DNA from: Parvimonas micra
GTDB lineage: Bacteria; Bacillota; Clostridia; Tissierellales; Peptoniphilaceae
Assembly (NCBI RefSeq): GCF_900637905.1
Contig: NZ_LR134472.1
Coordinates: 868,001 to 932,000 of the forward strand
DNA length: 64,000 nucleotides
Direction of reading: 5' to 3'
Shown: one piece after another, positions 27,742 to 35,691 of the stretch
Layout of the letters: the number at the start of each line of letters is the position of its first letter
Position numbering within the stretch: the first letter of the stretch is position 1
Program-made: the position numbers and the translations under genes
Notes under the pieces: model-generated
Told to the model about the DNA's origin: nothing
Database searches by the model: none
What the model saw: only the letters and a program-made list of their open reading frames with translations

Positions 27742-28227
27742 CTATATGTGAGTTTCCAGCTGTTTAACAAATGCCTCCAGATAAGTTTCTTCTTCTTTTG
27801 AAAATCTATTAAAAATAGGGGAGTCTATATCTAAAACTCCAAAAATTTTATCATTTCTAAAGATTGGAATAACAATCTCTGAATTGCTCTTGCCGTCACA
27901 GGCAATATGCCCTTTGAAATTATGAACATTTTCAATATTCAAAGTTTTCTTTAGACTTGCACTCGTTCCACAAACCCCTTCTCCGTTTTGTATTCTAACA
28001 CAGGCAGGAAGTCCTTGAAAAGGTCCAAGAACCAGAGTATTTGTCTTTTCATCTAAAAGATAAAAGCCGACCCAATTTATTTTTTCTAAAAAGAAGTTTA
28101 AAAGAGCAGCTGCATTTGATAAATTAGCTATTGTATTTTCTTCGTTATTGCATAATTCATATAAATCTTTTATTAAATAAGAGTATTGTTCTCCTAAATT
28201 TCCTTCGTATTTAATCGGATTAAACAT
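27742..28227 (-). CDS. msrC: Free methionine-(R)-sulfoxide reductase (GAF domain)
   Basis: 161-aa GAF-fold enzyme that repairs free methionine-R-sulfoxide in the cytoplasm. It retains INWVGFYLL, the cysteines in LPACVRI and GEGVCGTS, and the catalytic motif HIACDGKSNSEIV, i.e. all three conserved cysteines. Length matches the family. AAAGGAG lies before the start. It is a plausible oxidative-stress function for an anaerobe. Confidence 0.92.
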   Translation of the reverse strand: MFNPIKYEGNLGEQYSYLIKDLYELCNNEENTIANLSNAAALLNFFLEKINWVGFYLLDEKTNTLVLGPFQGLPACVRIQNGEGVCGTSASLKKTLNIENVHNFKGHIACDGKSNSEIVIPIFRNDKIFGVLDIDSPIFNRFSKEEETYLEAFVKQLETHI

Positions 28228-28302
28228 AAAAATCTCCTTTATTAATATAATATTAACATAAAATTTTGTTAAATTCCAGTTTTCTGATAAATTTATTTGA
28301 AC

Positions 28303-28331
28303 AAAAAAGCCGACTGCAAAAGTCAGCTTCT
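28303..28331 (-). terminator. Terminator of the DUF6483-like gene
   Basis: On the minus strand AAGCTGACT pairs with AGTCGGCTT (one G-T pair), followed by Ts. Confidence 0.8.
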
Positions 28332-28333
28332 TG

Positions 28334-28705
28334 TTAAATTAAATCTGATAAATTATTCATATTAAATTCGTTTAATAAGTCTTTTATTCCCGTTTTTATT
28401 TCATCTCTTTCAAAATCATGTTCATTTAAAAATTTTGAGTCTTTTTCATTTAGATATGAATAAAAAAGGAGACCAATTAACAAGCTGTCTTGAGTTTTGT
28501 GTTTCAACATTTCAAATAGAGAATCTTCCGCTTCATTTATATTTCCAATGTCGATTTTTGATTTTAAATCTTTTAAAACTTCCTTACTTTCTTCTAATTT
28601 TAATAGTTTTTCAGGTGAAGAATTTTTATCAATTTTAAAGACAAACTCTAAAATCATGCTTATCCATTCTTCAATTTTTCTCATTATATAATCATTTTTT
28701 AACAT
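28334..28705 (-). CDS. DUF6483-like small helical protein
   Basis: 123 aa, soluble, mostly helical and acidic. The N-terminus LKNDYIMRKIEEWISMILEFVF resembles the conserved opening of DUF6483 proteins. No catalytic motif is seen. AGGAGATAAT precedes the start and a terminator follows immediately, so it is a single-gene unit. Family assignment is from memory of the N-terminal pattern and is tentative. Confidence 0.6.
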   Translation of the reverse strand: MLKNDYIMRKIEEWISMILEFVFKIDKNSSPEKLLKLEESKEVLKDLKSKIDIGNINEAEDSLFEMLKHKTQDSLLIGLLFYSYLNEKDSKFLNEHDFERDEIKTGIKDLLNEFNMNNLSDLI

Positions 28706-28979
28706 ATTATCTCCTAATTAATTACTTCAAGATGGTATAACTGGAAGTAAGTATTTACCGGCTTTTCAATTTATGGGAAAAATTTCAATATTCAATATAT
28801 AGAGAAATTGATATTAAATTTCTAATAATCGTTACCGTAGTATTATATCAGTTAAAGATTAAATGAAATTAAAAAAATTATATTTATAAAGTGGTAAGTT
28901 TTTCTTTAGTTTCTTTAAAAATAGATTGAAAATCCAAGTAAAAATAAAGTTATAAGTATACTATTTGCTTTTTTAGAAT
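28706..28979 (-). other. AT-rich intergenic region
   Basis: 274 bp between two minus-strand genes. I see no open frame with a ribosome binding site and no convincing promoter pair; a TATAAT on the minus strand near 28845 may belong to the DUF6483-like gene. Confidence 0.4.
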
Positions 28980-29921
28980 TTAAAAAAGTTTTTTAAATTC
29001 CTCTTGTGCTAAAATAAGCTCGTGAGTCATTGCAGGATCGAAAGAAGTATGACCTGAAATAGGGAAGATTAATTTTGAATTATTTAGTTTTTCATGCAAT
29101 AAATAAGCCCCAACAGGTCTGCAATCTACATCATATCTGCCATGAACAATTATTGTAGGAATATCTTTAATTTTTTCAACATTATTTAAAATGTAATTTT
29201 CTTCAAAGAAACAATGATTTACAAAGTAATGGCATTCCATAATTGCCATTGAAATATCTTCATCAGTGATTTCTTCTGAAATAACTCTCGGTTCAAGAGC
29301 AACAACTGAATTTTCAAATGCACTAAAAGATTTTCCATATTTTCTTTTTGTTTCATAGTCATCTGAAGTTAAGTATTTGTAATAACTTTGAACATAATCT
29401 TTTCTTTCTTCTTCGTTAAAAGGAGATTTAAAGATTTCAAAGGTCTCAGGGAAGAACATTCCTGCTCCACCTTGATACAACCACTTAATATCCTCATCTC
29501 TTCCCAAGAAAATACCTCTAAGAATTAAACCTACAACACTTTGTGGATAATTTTCTGCATAGTATAAGGAAAGTGTAGTTCCCCATGAACCCCCATAGAC
29601 AAGCCATTTATCTATTTTTAAATGTTCTCTTATCTTTTCCATATCCTCTGCAAGATTTTGTGTATTATTGTCTTTTAATTCTAAAAATGGTTTACTTTTA
29701 CCGCAACCTCTTTGGTCAATTGTTACTATTCTATAAAATGAAGGATCTAAAAATCTTTTAGATTTATCTCCACAACCGCAACCGGGTCCGCCGTGAACAA
29801 ATACAACTGGAGCTCCATTTGGATTTCCTGATTGTTCGTAATAAACTTCGTGAACATCATCAACCTTTAAATGTCCAAAGTCAAATGATTCAAATTCGGG
29901 AAAAAGTGTTTTATATTCCAT
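28980..29921 (-). CDS. pip: Prolyl aminopeptidase (proline iminopeptidase)
   Basis: 313-aa alpha/beta hydrolase that releases N-terminal proline from peptides. The oxyanion motif HGGPGCGCGDKS, nucleophile elbow GGSWGTTLSLYYA and the catalytic Asp (GRYDVDCRP) and His (ISGHTSFD) are visible. The start at 29921 follows GGAGGTTAAT; a TTG four codons upstream overlaps that site. It suits peptide-based nutrition. Confidence 0.93.
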   Translation of the reverse strand: MEYKTLFPEFESFDFGHLKVDDVHEVYYEQSGNPNGAPVVFVHGGPGCGCGDKSKRFLDPSFYRIVTIDQRGCGKSKPFLELKDNNTQNLAEDMEKIREHLKIDKWLVYGGSWGTTLSLYYAENYPQSVVGLILRGIFLGRDEDIKWLYQGGAGMFFPETFEIFKSPFNEEERKDYVQSYYKYLTSDDYETKRKYGKSFSAFENSVVALEPRVISEEITDEDISMAIMECHYFVNHCFFEENYILNNVEKIKDIPTIIVHGRYDVDCRPVGAYLLHEKLNNSKLIFPISGHTSFDPAMTHELILAQEEFKKLF

Positions 29922-30040
29922 ATTAACCTCCAAAATAATATATCTATTTAATCTATACTATATTAAATAAGTTCATTTGTCAAGTTGTATTTTATAGTCA
30001 AAATATGGTAAAATCATTGAATGAGATATTAGGAGGTTTT

Positions 30041-30280
30041 ATGATAGGAATAGTAGCGGCTTGTCTTACAACTTTTGCATTTGCACCACAAGTTATAAAG
30101 ATAATAAAAGATAAAAATACACAATCTCTTTCTTTGATTATGTGTATTATGCAAACAACAGGAATTTTCCTTTGGCTAGTTCATGGATTAAAGATAAAAG
30201 ATTTTGCTCTTATTTTTGCCAACAGCATTTCTTTTGTTTTAGTTTTAATAATACTTGTTCATAAAATTAAATATAAATAG
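30041..30280 (+). CDS. SemiSWEET sugar transporter
   Basis: 79 aa with three membrane helices and one PQ-loop repeat: the PQ motif appears in TFAFAPQVIKIIK, followed by KNTQSLSL, typical of bacterial SemiSWEETs that dimerise to pass sugars. AGGAGG at 30031-30036 fixes the start at 30041. An ATG at 30005 has no ribosome binding site. Confidence 0.88.
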   Translation: MIGIVAACLTTFAFAPQVIKIIKDKNTQSLSLIMCIMQTTGIFLWLVHGLKIKDFALIFANSISFVLVLIILVHKIKYK

Positions 30281-30295
30281 ATTTATATAGAAAAT

Positions 30296-30324
30296 TTGAC
30301 TTACGTAGTAGCACGTGTTATAGT
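30296..30324 (+). promoter_or_regulatory. Promoter of the HicB-like gene
   Basis: TTGACT and TATAGT with a 17-bp spacer. The spacer includes ACGTAGTAGCACGT, a short inverted repeat that could be an autoregulatory site. Confidence 0.65.
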
Positions 30325-30346
30325 ATATTATATAAGGAGTGATTTT

Positions 30347-30730
30347 ATGTTTGTTGTGTATCCATTTGTATTTAAAAAAGAAAGTCCACAAGGTTACTTT
30401 ATTGAGAGTGTCGATATAAAAGAAGCTTATACAGGAATAAATACCGATGATATTTCTTTTGGTATTTCAATGGCAGAAGAAGTGTTAGGTCTTGTTTTGT
30501 CTGAATATGTGGAAAGAGGAATTGAGCTACCAAAAGCCACTCCAATAAAAAATGTAAATACAAAGAATGATGAATTTGTTACATTAATAAAGATAGATTT
30601 AGAAAAATTTCTAAAAGATACATCTTTAGTAAAAAAGACTTTATCAATACCTAAATGGGCAAATGATAAAGGAACAAGATTGGGAATAAATTTTTCAAAA
30701 GTTTTAACTGAGAGTATATTAAAAATGTAA
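30347..30730 (+). CDS. HicB-family antitoxin-like protein without a HicA partner
   Basis: 127 aa. The start VVYPFVFKKESPQGYFIESVDI and the helix SMAEEVLGLVL match the HicB RNase-H-like fold, and the C-terminus has a ribbon/helix-type DNA-binding look (SIPKWANDKGTRLGINFSKVL). HicA toxins are about 60-80 aa and usually sit next to HicB; none is present on either side. It may be an orphan regulator. AAGGAG lies before 30347; an upstream TTG reading overlaps the promoter and is not used. Confidence 0.75.
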   Translation: MFVVYPFVFKKESPQGYFIESVDIKEAYTGINTDDISFGISMAEEVLGLVLSEYVERGIELPKATPIKNVNTKNDEFVTLIKIDLEKFLKDTSLVKKTLSIPKWANDKGTRLGINFSKVLTESILKM

Positions 30731-30777
30731 ATAAATTGTTTAAAGGCAATTATCAAAGAGATAAGACAAAGAATTTT

Positions 30778-30815
30778 GGAGTGTTGGAAAATACGTATTT
30801 TCCAACACTTTTTTA
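30778..30815 (+). terminator. Terminator of the HicB-like gene
   Basis: GTGTTGGAAAATAC pairs perfectly with GTATTTTCCAACAC, followed by Ts. Confidence 0.9.
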
Positions 30816-30863
30816 TTGTTTAAATTGTTTTAAAAAGCTAAAAAATGTATAAAAACTTATTAA

Positions 30864-30894
30864 TAGCATACAAGTAGCATACAGGTAGCATACA
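30864..30894 (+). repeat. Left prophage-end repeat array (candidate attL or integrase arm sites)
   Basis: TAGCATACA occurs three times at 30864, 30875 and 30886, an 11-bp period that places all copies on one face of the helix. It lies between the host terminator and the integrase gene and aligns with 60476-60506. Confidence 0.6.
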
Positions 30895-30901
30895 AAATTA
30901 C

Positions 30902-30930
30902 AATAAAAAATAGAGTGATAATTCACTCTA
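30902..30930 (-). terminator. Terminator of the integrase gene
   Basis: TAGAGTGA and TCACTCTA pair around a short loop; on the minus strand Ts follow the hairpin. Confidence 0.8.
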
Positions 30931-31971
30931 TCAAGGTAATAGTTCTATTGTTTTTTGTAACTGTTCTAATGTTTCATGTGTGTAGAATTTATCTGTAGTA
31001 TCAGTTACTGCATGTCCTAAAATTCTTCTTCTAAAAAGTTCGTCAGCATTATATTTTTTTAAAAGTGTAGCTGTTGTATGTCTTGTTTCGTGTGGGGAAT
31101 GGTCCATTTTAAATTCTTTCATCCATCTTTCCCAAAATTCTCTTTTGAAATTAGAATATTGGAATTTTCTATCAAATTTATTTACAATTAGATATTTATT
31201 ATTCTCATTATATCTTTTTTCAATAAAAGGTAAAATTCTATGATGGATTGGGACAATTCTATCAATACCTGCTTCTGTTTTCATTCCACCTTTAATATAC
31301 ATTTCTTTAAGATTTACATTTTCATTTTCTATATTCAATAATTCTGAAATTCTAAATCCGGTATAAATTAAAATTAAAGCTATATCCAAGTTTAACTTAT
31401 CATTTACATTGTCCCATAAAATTTCAATTTCATTTTCAGAAAAAGGAATTTTCTTTCTAGCTTTATGATCGTTTGTTACTTTTACAAGTTCATTAAACTT
31501 ATCTCTAATATTTAAGTTTTTAAATCTTGCAAAATCATATAATTGATTGAATAAAGTCTTAATTTTCTTTTTTGTGGGATAACCTGCAGGGCAATTATCA
31601 ATAATTTCTTGAAGATGTGTTGCTCTTAAATCCAAAAAAGGCTTTTCTTGAAATTTTTTACAATGAGAAAATGCTGCTTTGTATGAAATCATATTTTTTG
31701 TAATTTCAACATTTATTTCTTTTTTAAATTTTTGATTATACCATAAATCAAATAATTGCCTTAAGGTAATATTTGATTTTTCTAAATCATAAGGATTAGC
31801 ATTATAATCTGCAAGTGCAATCATAGCATCTTTTTTTGTGGGATGATAAGAAATGTAACGTCTAATTTGTTTACCATTATCATCAAATCCATCTGTTACT
31901 ACAATTGCAAATGGATTACGTCTTTTTCCTGAAAGTTTAATAATCGAACCGTAGCCGTTTGGATTTTTCAC
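30931..31971 (-). CDS. Tyrosine recombinase (phage integrase)
   Basis: 346-aa integrase. An N-terminal arm-binding domain (with the SIIKLSGKRRNPFAI strand region) and a SAM-like core-binding domain precede the catalytic domain. Catalytic residues are Arg in YTGFRISELL, Lys in GGMKTEAG, the HxxR set in HETRHTTATLL, His in LGHAV and Tyr in KFYTHET. It sits at the left end of the prophage next to the repeat array and is transcribed outwards. Confidence 0.95.
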   Translation of the reverse strand: MKNPNGYGSIIKLSGKRRNPFAIVVTDGFDDNGKQIRRYISYHPTKKDAMIALADYNANPYDLEKSNITLRQLFDLWYNQKFKKEINVEITKNMISYKAAFSHCKKFQEKPFLDLRATHLQEIIDNCPAGYPTKKKIKTLFNQLYDFARFKNLNIRDKFNELVKVTNDHKARKKIPFSENEIEILWDNVNDKLNLDIALILIYTGFRISELLNIENENVNLKEMYIKGGMKTEAGIDRIVPIHHRILPFIEKRYNENNKYLIVNKFDRKFQYSNFKREFWERWMKEFKMDHSPHETRHTTATLLKKYNADELFRRRILGHAVTDTTDKFYTHETLEQLQKTIELLP

Positions 31972-32004
31972 AATTACACCCCCTTTATAGATACTAAAAA
32001 AGAT

Positions 32005-32451
32005 CTAATTAGATCTTCTTTCTTTTTGATATTTTATTATTAATGATATTCCCTCAATCATAGATACAATTAAAGGAATTAATGTCCAACAAAATAATAA
32101 ATATATTAATCCCTTTTTAAAATCTTTTTTATAAAATTTATGTACACCTAATCCACCTAAGAATAATGCTAAACAAGCATAAACTCTAATATCAAATACT
32201 TTATTTATAGGAGCATCATCATAATTATATTTTCGTTTAGTTGATTTTTTTTCTTTAGTAGTTTTTTTGCTTTTTACATCTGTGTAATATAAACCAGTTC
32301 CTGGAATACCAACTGTTGAAGTTTTTCTTCCGGAAGTACTATATGTTTTTCTAAGTCCACGAACACCAAAACTAACACTAGCACTCTTTTTATTAAGATT
32401 AAGTTTAACGCCTGGAGCAATTTTTATACTCTTTTTAAATTTAAAGCCCAT
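32005..32451 (-). CDS. DUF4236-TM2 domain membrane protein
   Basis: 148 aa. The N-terminal half matches DUF4236 (GFKFKKSIKIAPGVKLNL, then TVGIPGTGLYYTD), the C-terminal half is a TM2 domain with two helices and the motif GGLGVHKFYKKDFKKG. The combination is recurrent in phage lysogeny regions but its role is unknown; superinfection exclusion is a reasonable guess only. It lies between integrase and the ImmA-like protease. Confidence 0.8.
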   Translation of the reverse strand: MGFKFKKSIKIAPGVKLNLNKKSASVSFGVRGLRKTYSTSGRKTSTVGIPGTGLYYTDVKSKKTTKEKKSTKRKYNYDDAPINKVFDIRVYACLALFLGGLGVHKFYKKDFKKGLIYLLFCWTLIPLIVSMIEGISLIIKYQKERRSN

Positions 32452-32460
32452 ATTAACCTC

Positions 32461-32922
32461 CTAATAAATACATTCAACATTAAATTCAGGACAAAATGTA
32501 ATTATATAGTTTTCTACTTTAACTTTGTCATATCCGAATCTGTTTTTGTAATATTCAAAAGTCTTAGATAAAAAATCATGAGTTATATTCTCACATTCTA
32601 AAACTTCCCATTCTTCATATTCCCATAATTTATATTGAGCAAGTTTATGAAGCGGGACAACTTCTCTATAACTCCAAGCATCTGCAAAAAACTCTTGTAA
32701 ATCTTTACATTGATGTTCAAGTAGGTTATTTCCATCAAGAGTAAAATGATGGCCGAGTTCATGACCTAATACTTCATTATATTTTTCTTCTTGTATAATT
32801 GTATTAATTAAAACTGTATTATCAGAGTATAAACCCTCTATTTTAGAATTTTCCATATATTTTTCTACTATCTCAATATCATTACTTTTTGCAATATCTA
32901 AAAGTCTATCTGATTTTTTCAT
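32461..32922 (-). CDS. ImmA/IrrE-family metallopeptidase
   Basis: 153-aa zinc protease with the HELGHH motif (about residues 54-59) and a downstream acidic helix (EFFADAW) supplying the third ligand. Members such as ImmA cleave the phage repressor to trigger induction. Here it lies three genes from the repressor, separated by the MazF-like gene, and is oriented with it. Confidence 0.88.
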   Translation of the reverse strand: MKKSDRLLDIAKSNDIEIVEKYMENSKIEGLYSDNTVLINTIIQEEKYNEVLGHELGHHFTLDGNNLLEHQCKDLQEFFADAWSYREVVPLHKLAQYKLWEYEEWEVLECENITHDFLSKTFEYYKNRFGYDKVKVENYIITFCPEFNVECIY

Positions 32923-32963
32923 TTATTATATCCTCAAGTTATAAATAAAATTGTTATATAAAC

Positions 32964-32990
32964 GAAAAAAGACCCCTAAGGGTCTTTTTC
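32964..32990 (-). terminator. Terminator after the MazF-like gene
   Basis: AAAAAAGACCC and GGGTCTTTTTC form a strong hairpin. The ImmA-like gene starts 42 bp beyond, so it may have its own promoter or receive read-through. Confidence 0.85.
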
Positions 32991-33106
32991 ATCTAGTAGC
33001 AATCCTAAAGATTGCTGGATCAACAAAATTTATGTGAAGACGCCAAATACATCTTCGGATACAAATATTATACCCCTTTTTTACATATAAGTCAAATATT
33101 TTTATA

Positions 33107-33886
33107 TTAAAATTTAAAAAAATGTTCTAAAAATTTATTTATGTAGTTCATTATATCATCAGAAACTACTACATTATATAATGGACTTAGTTCATTTAAT
33201 GGGTCTCTAACTCTCATTTTTGAAATAGTAGTGATTTGATTAATTTTAGCAAAAGAACCTTTTTTCATTTTTTTAGATTTGTTTAAACAATTATAAGCTT
33301 GAATTCGACGTTTTTCTAATTTTTCAAAATCAATTTTACCCTTTAAATCTATAGAAATTGGAAATTCCGTATGTTCATCTTCAATATTCATATTAGAAAG
33401 TATTTTCGAAAGTTTATTAATCTCATTTTGTATATCATTAAGTAAAAGTATTGCTTTTTCAGTTAAAATATTATAAATCTCTGCACCCAAAAATAGTTCA
33501 TAAGTATGCAAATCTTTTTTAGTTTTGTTTGCTTTCATGGATGATAAAGGAAGTATAGTTAGATTTGAATTCTTTTTTGTATCATTAGGAGTTAAAACAA
33601 TTCCATAATGAACACCACCATATTCTGTTCCTATATTAAATCCTAAATTTACTTCAACGATTGAACCTTTTTTATATACAGGTAAAAATTTAGGATTAAA
33701 AGATTTTTCTTGTTTTAAATATTTTTTATAATCATTTAACCAATAAGTTAAATTTACAGCTTGTTTATACTTATTTTTTTCATTAATATCAGCTGAAAGT
33801 TCATTAATAAATTTTTCAAAATCTCTAAATACTGAAGATTTGAAATTTAGAAATTCTTCATTGTTTTCTTCTTTTTTATAATCCAT
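33107..33886 (-). CDS. PemK/MazF-like protein in the lysogeny module
   Basis: 259 aa. The central part has the MazF/PemK barrel signature KKGSIVEVNLGFNIGTEYGG, HYGIVLTPND and LTILPLSS (about 75-125), interrupted by a helical insert before the last strands (KGSFAKINQITTISKMRV, about 205-225). The N-terminal 70 residues are helical. MazF proteins are mRNA interferases, but enlarged phage-borne versions are poorly studied. No antitoxin gene adjoins; the CI-like repressor lies four bases upstream and may be its regulator. Confidence 0.75.
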   Translation of the reverse strand: MDYKKEENNEEFLNFKSSVFRDFEKFINELSADINEKNKYKQAVNLTYWLNDYKKYLKQEKSFNPKFLPVYKKGSIVEVNLGFNIGTEYGGVHYGIVLTPNDTKKNSNLTILPLSSMKANKTKKDLHTYELFLGAEIYNILTEKAILLLNDIQNEINKLSKILSNMNIEDEHTEFPISIDLKGKIDFEKLEKRRIQAYNCLNKSKKMKKGSFAKINQITTISKMRVRDPLNELSPLYNVVVSDDIMNYINKFLEHFFKF

Positions 33887-33890
33887 AATT

Positions 33891-34253
33891 CTATTTCTCT
33901 TTATTTTTATTTTTTTGCTTTACATAATTTATAAAATTTTGAATTTCAGTTAGATCATCTTCGGAGAATTCATCTCCCTCAAAGTGTGCAGCAATTCGAT
34001 TAATGCCGGAGAAGTCTAAATCTTCAATTGACTTTAATTCTTTTGAATTTTCTTCCCATCCCATAAGATAAGCAGGAGTTACGTTTAAGGCTTGAGCTAG
34101 TGCATCAATTTTATCTTGCTTTGGAACATATTTTCCATTTAGCCAATCGCTTATACTTGATTGAGTGATATTAGATTTTTTTGCTAATTCACATTGATTA
34201 AGATTTGCAGATTGCATTGCAGCTTTTAATCTATTTAAAAATGTATTATTCAT
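33891..34253 (-). CDS. CI-like HTH repressor
   Basis: 120 aa with an HTH_3 domain at residues 8-65 (NQCELAKKSNITQSSISDWLNGKYVP) and a short C-terminal helical region with no peptidase domain. It is first in the leftward operon, next to the divergent switch, and most likely binds the AACGG...CCGTT operators. Lack of a self-cleavage domain fits inactivation by the ImmA-like protease. Confidence 0.9.
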   Translation of the reverse strand: MNNTFLNRLKAAMQSANLNQCELAKKSNITQSSISDWLNGKYVPKQDKIDALAQALNVTPAYLMGWEENSKELKSIEDLDFSGINRIAAHFEGDEFSEDDLTEIQNFINYVKQKNKNKEK

Positions 34254-34273
34254 AAAATCAACTCCTTAGCTAT

Positions 34274-34390
34274 ATTATAAGTTTATTATTTAATATTGTC
34301 AACGGTTTTCTGAAAAAAAATTACAAAAAACTGTTGACAACATAAAAAATAGATAGTATAATTGTATTAAATAAACGGAAAACCGTTTGA
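34274..34390. promoter_or_regulatory. Divergent lysogeny switch: two consensus promoters and operators
   Basis: Leftward promoter: TTGACA (34302-34297) and TATAAT (34279-34274) on the minus strand, 17-bp spacer. Rightward promoter: TTGACA (34334-34339) and TATAAT (34357-34362), 17-bp spacer. Operator-like sequences AACGGTTTTCTG (34301), AAACTGTTG (34328) and the perfect palindrome AACGGAAAACCGTT (34374-34387) overlap or follow both promoters. Confidence 0.85.
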
Positions 34391-34405
34391 AAGGAGATGG
34401 AAATT

Positions 34406-34624
34406 ATGAAAATTAAATATGATTATTCAAAGTTAAGAGGATTAATAATTGAAAAATTTAAGTCTTTGGATAATTTTGCTGATGTTCTTCCAATGGGTAG
34501 AACTACACTAAATAATAAATTACAAAGTTATAATTATTTTACTCAAATTGAAATTGAAACTATATGTGAAATATTACAAATAGCAAAAGAAGATAGGAAT
34601 GCTATTTTTTTTACAAGAGAATAA
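34406..34624 (+). CDS. DUF739-like Cro-type regulator
   Basis: 72 aa. KYDYSKLRGLIIEKFKS, the HTH-like MGRTTLNNKL and FTQIEIETICEIL are typical of the DUF739 family of phage Cro-like proteins. First gene of the rightward operon; AAGGAG gives a proper spacing to 34406, whereas ATG 34397 adjoins the site. A further operator palindrome lies immediately after its stop. Confidence 0.85.
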   Translation: MKIKYDYSKLRGLIIEKFKSLDNFADVLPMGRTTLNNKLQSYNYFTQIEIETICEILQIAKEDRNAIFFTRE

Positions 34625-34638
34625 CGGAAAACCGTTTA
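34622..34638 (+). promoter_or_regulatory. Additional operator copy downstream of the Cro-like gene
   Basis: AACGGAAAACCGTT at 34623-34636 is identical to the palindrome before the Cro-like gene, now between the first and second early genes. Confidence 0.7.
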
Positions 34639-34656
34639 AAAAGAAAGGAGAAAGAG

Positions 34657-34860
34657 ATGGAGAAAATAAAAGGAATAAAATTAGGAGTAGATGGAAGTAA
34701 AAAAGAAAAAAAGGATAATGAATTAGATTTAGAAAATTTTAATTCAAAATCCCCTGAAGTAAGATTTAGCAAAATAATAGATTTAGTTGGAATTATAAAA
34801 GAAATTACAAAAAGTGAATGGGAGATAGTAAAAATAGTAATAGATGATAGGTTTAAATAG
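34657..34860 (+). CDS. Small phage early protein, unknown
   Basis: 67 aa, highly charged (Lys/Glu/Asp), with a Lys-rich first third and no recognised domain. AAAGGAG precedes the start. It ends 8 bp inside the converging DUF2513 gene. No function can be proposed. Confidence 0.65.
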   Translation: MEKIKGIKLGVDGSKKEKKDNELDLENFNSKSPEVRFSKIIDLVGIIKEITKSEWEIVKIVIDDRFK

Positions 34861-35233
34861 AATTTTTAATATATTCAGATATTAACATTGTAGATATTTG
34901 AAAAATAGAATTTAAGCTTGAAACACCTAGTTTACTAGATTTATTTTTTACTTTTTCCCATACGGATTGTGGACGAATTGAGTCAAGAAAATTATGTCCT
35001 TGAATAGTAATATCGTATATGACGCATGAATAAAAAGTTATATTATCAGCACTAACAATATGCATATCTACAAAATCTGCTTCATCTAATTTTAATAAAG
35101 AATATTCAATATCTTCTTTACTATAATCAGTTAGATTATTTATTAGTTCTTTATGCATCATATATTTATCTAATTTTAAATTACTTTCAAGATATAGAAG
35201 TATATCACGTATGCAGTCTTGATTTAATTTCAT
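34853..35233 (-). CDS. DUF2513 protein, inverted within the early region
   Basis: 126 aa. KLNQDCIRDILLYLESN is the characteristic opening of DUF2513 (winged-helix-like) proteins; the ending is a hydrophobic segment (SIFQISTMLISEYI). It is the only minus-strand gene in the rightward early block, with its own AAAGGGGGTG site, and overlaps the 3' end of the previous gene by 8 bp. This suggests an independently expressed cargo (moron) gene. Function unknown. Confidence 0.75.
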   Translation of the reverse strand: MKLNQDCIRDILLYLESNLKLDKYMMHKELINNLTDYSKEDIEYSLLKLDEADFVDMHIVSADNITFYSCVIYDITIQGHNFLDSIRPQSVWEKVKNKSSKLGVSSLNSIFQISTMLISEYIKNSI

Positions 35234-35303
35234 AATCACACCCCCTTTCTAACTAGATTATAACACAAAAGGGGAGAGAAACAAAAAGAAAGGAGAAATA
35301 CTT

Positions 35304-35513
35304 ATGAAAGAAAATAGAATTTCAATTCAAGAAGCTGCAGAGATGATGGGAGTTACTCTCACATTTTTGAGAGAGGGAATTGCAAGAGGAAAGTTTTCTT
35401 TTGGTATTTCAATGACATTGAAAGAGAAAGGAAAGCGAAGAACATTTTATATAAACAAGAAACAATTCTATGAATATTTAGGTCTTAAAGAAGAGGTTGA
35501 ATATGAACAATAA
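35304..35513 (+). CDS. Excisionase/MerR-like small DNA-binding protein
   Basis: 69 aa with a winged-helix HTH of the excisionase/MerR type: SIQEAAEMMGVTLTFLREGIARGKF followed by a basic wing GKRRTFYINKKQFYEYLG. It may be an excision factor or early regulator. AAAGGAG precedes it. Confidence 0.75.
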   Translation: MKENRISIQEAAEMMGVTLTFLREGIARGKFSFGISMTLKEKGKRRTFYINKKQFYEYLGLKEEVEYEQ

Positions 35514-35688
35514 AGAATCTATTGCAGAAACAAGCAAGTTAAAACTTGTAAAAACAAAACTTGTTAATGGCTATTATTTTGAAATTTTTACAAAAAGAAA
35601 AAACGGATATGGTGTATGTTGTTTTCTAAGTAGAGATGAAGAAGAGACAAGAAAGAAATTTGAAAAGTTGAAGAGTGAAATGGTGTAG
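35503..35688 (+). CDS. Small phage protein, unknown
   Basis: 61 aa, overlapping the previous gene by 11 bp. It has a compact alternating pattern with a GYYFEIFTKRKNGYGVCCFLS strand region and a charged C-terminal helix. The start at 35503 follows GAGG at suitable distance. No family recognised. Confidence 0.6.
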   Translation: MNNKESIAETSKLKLVKTKLVNGYYFEIFTKRKNGYGVCCFLSRDEEETRKKFEKLKSEMV

Positions 35689-35691
35689 GTT

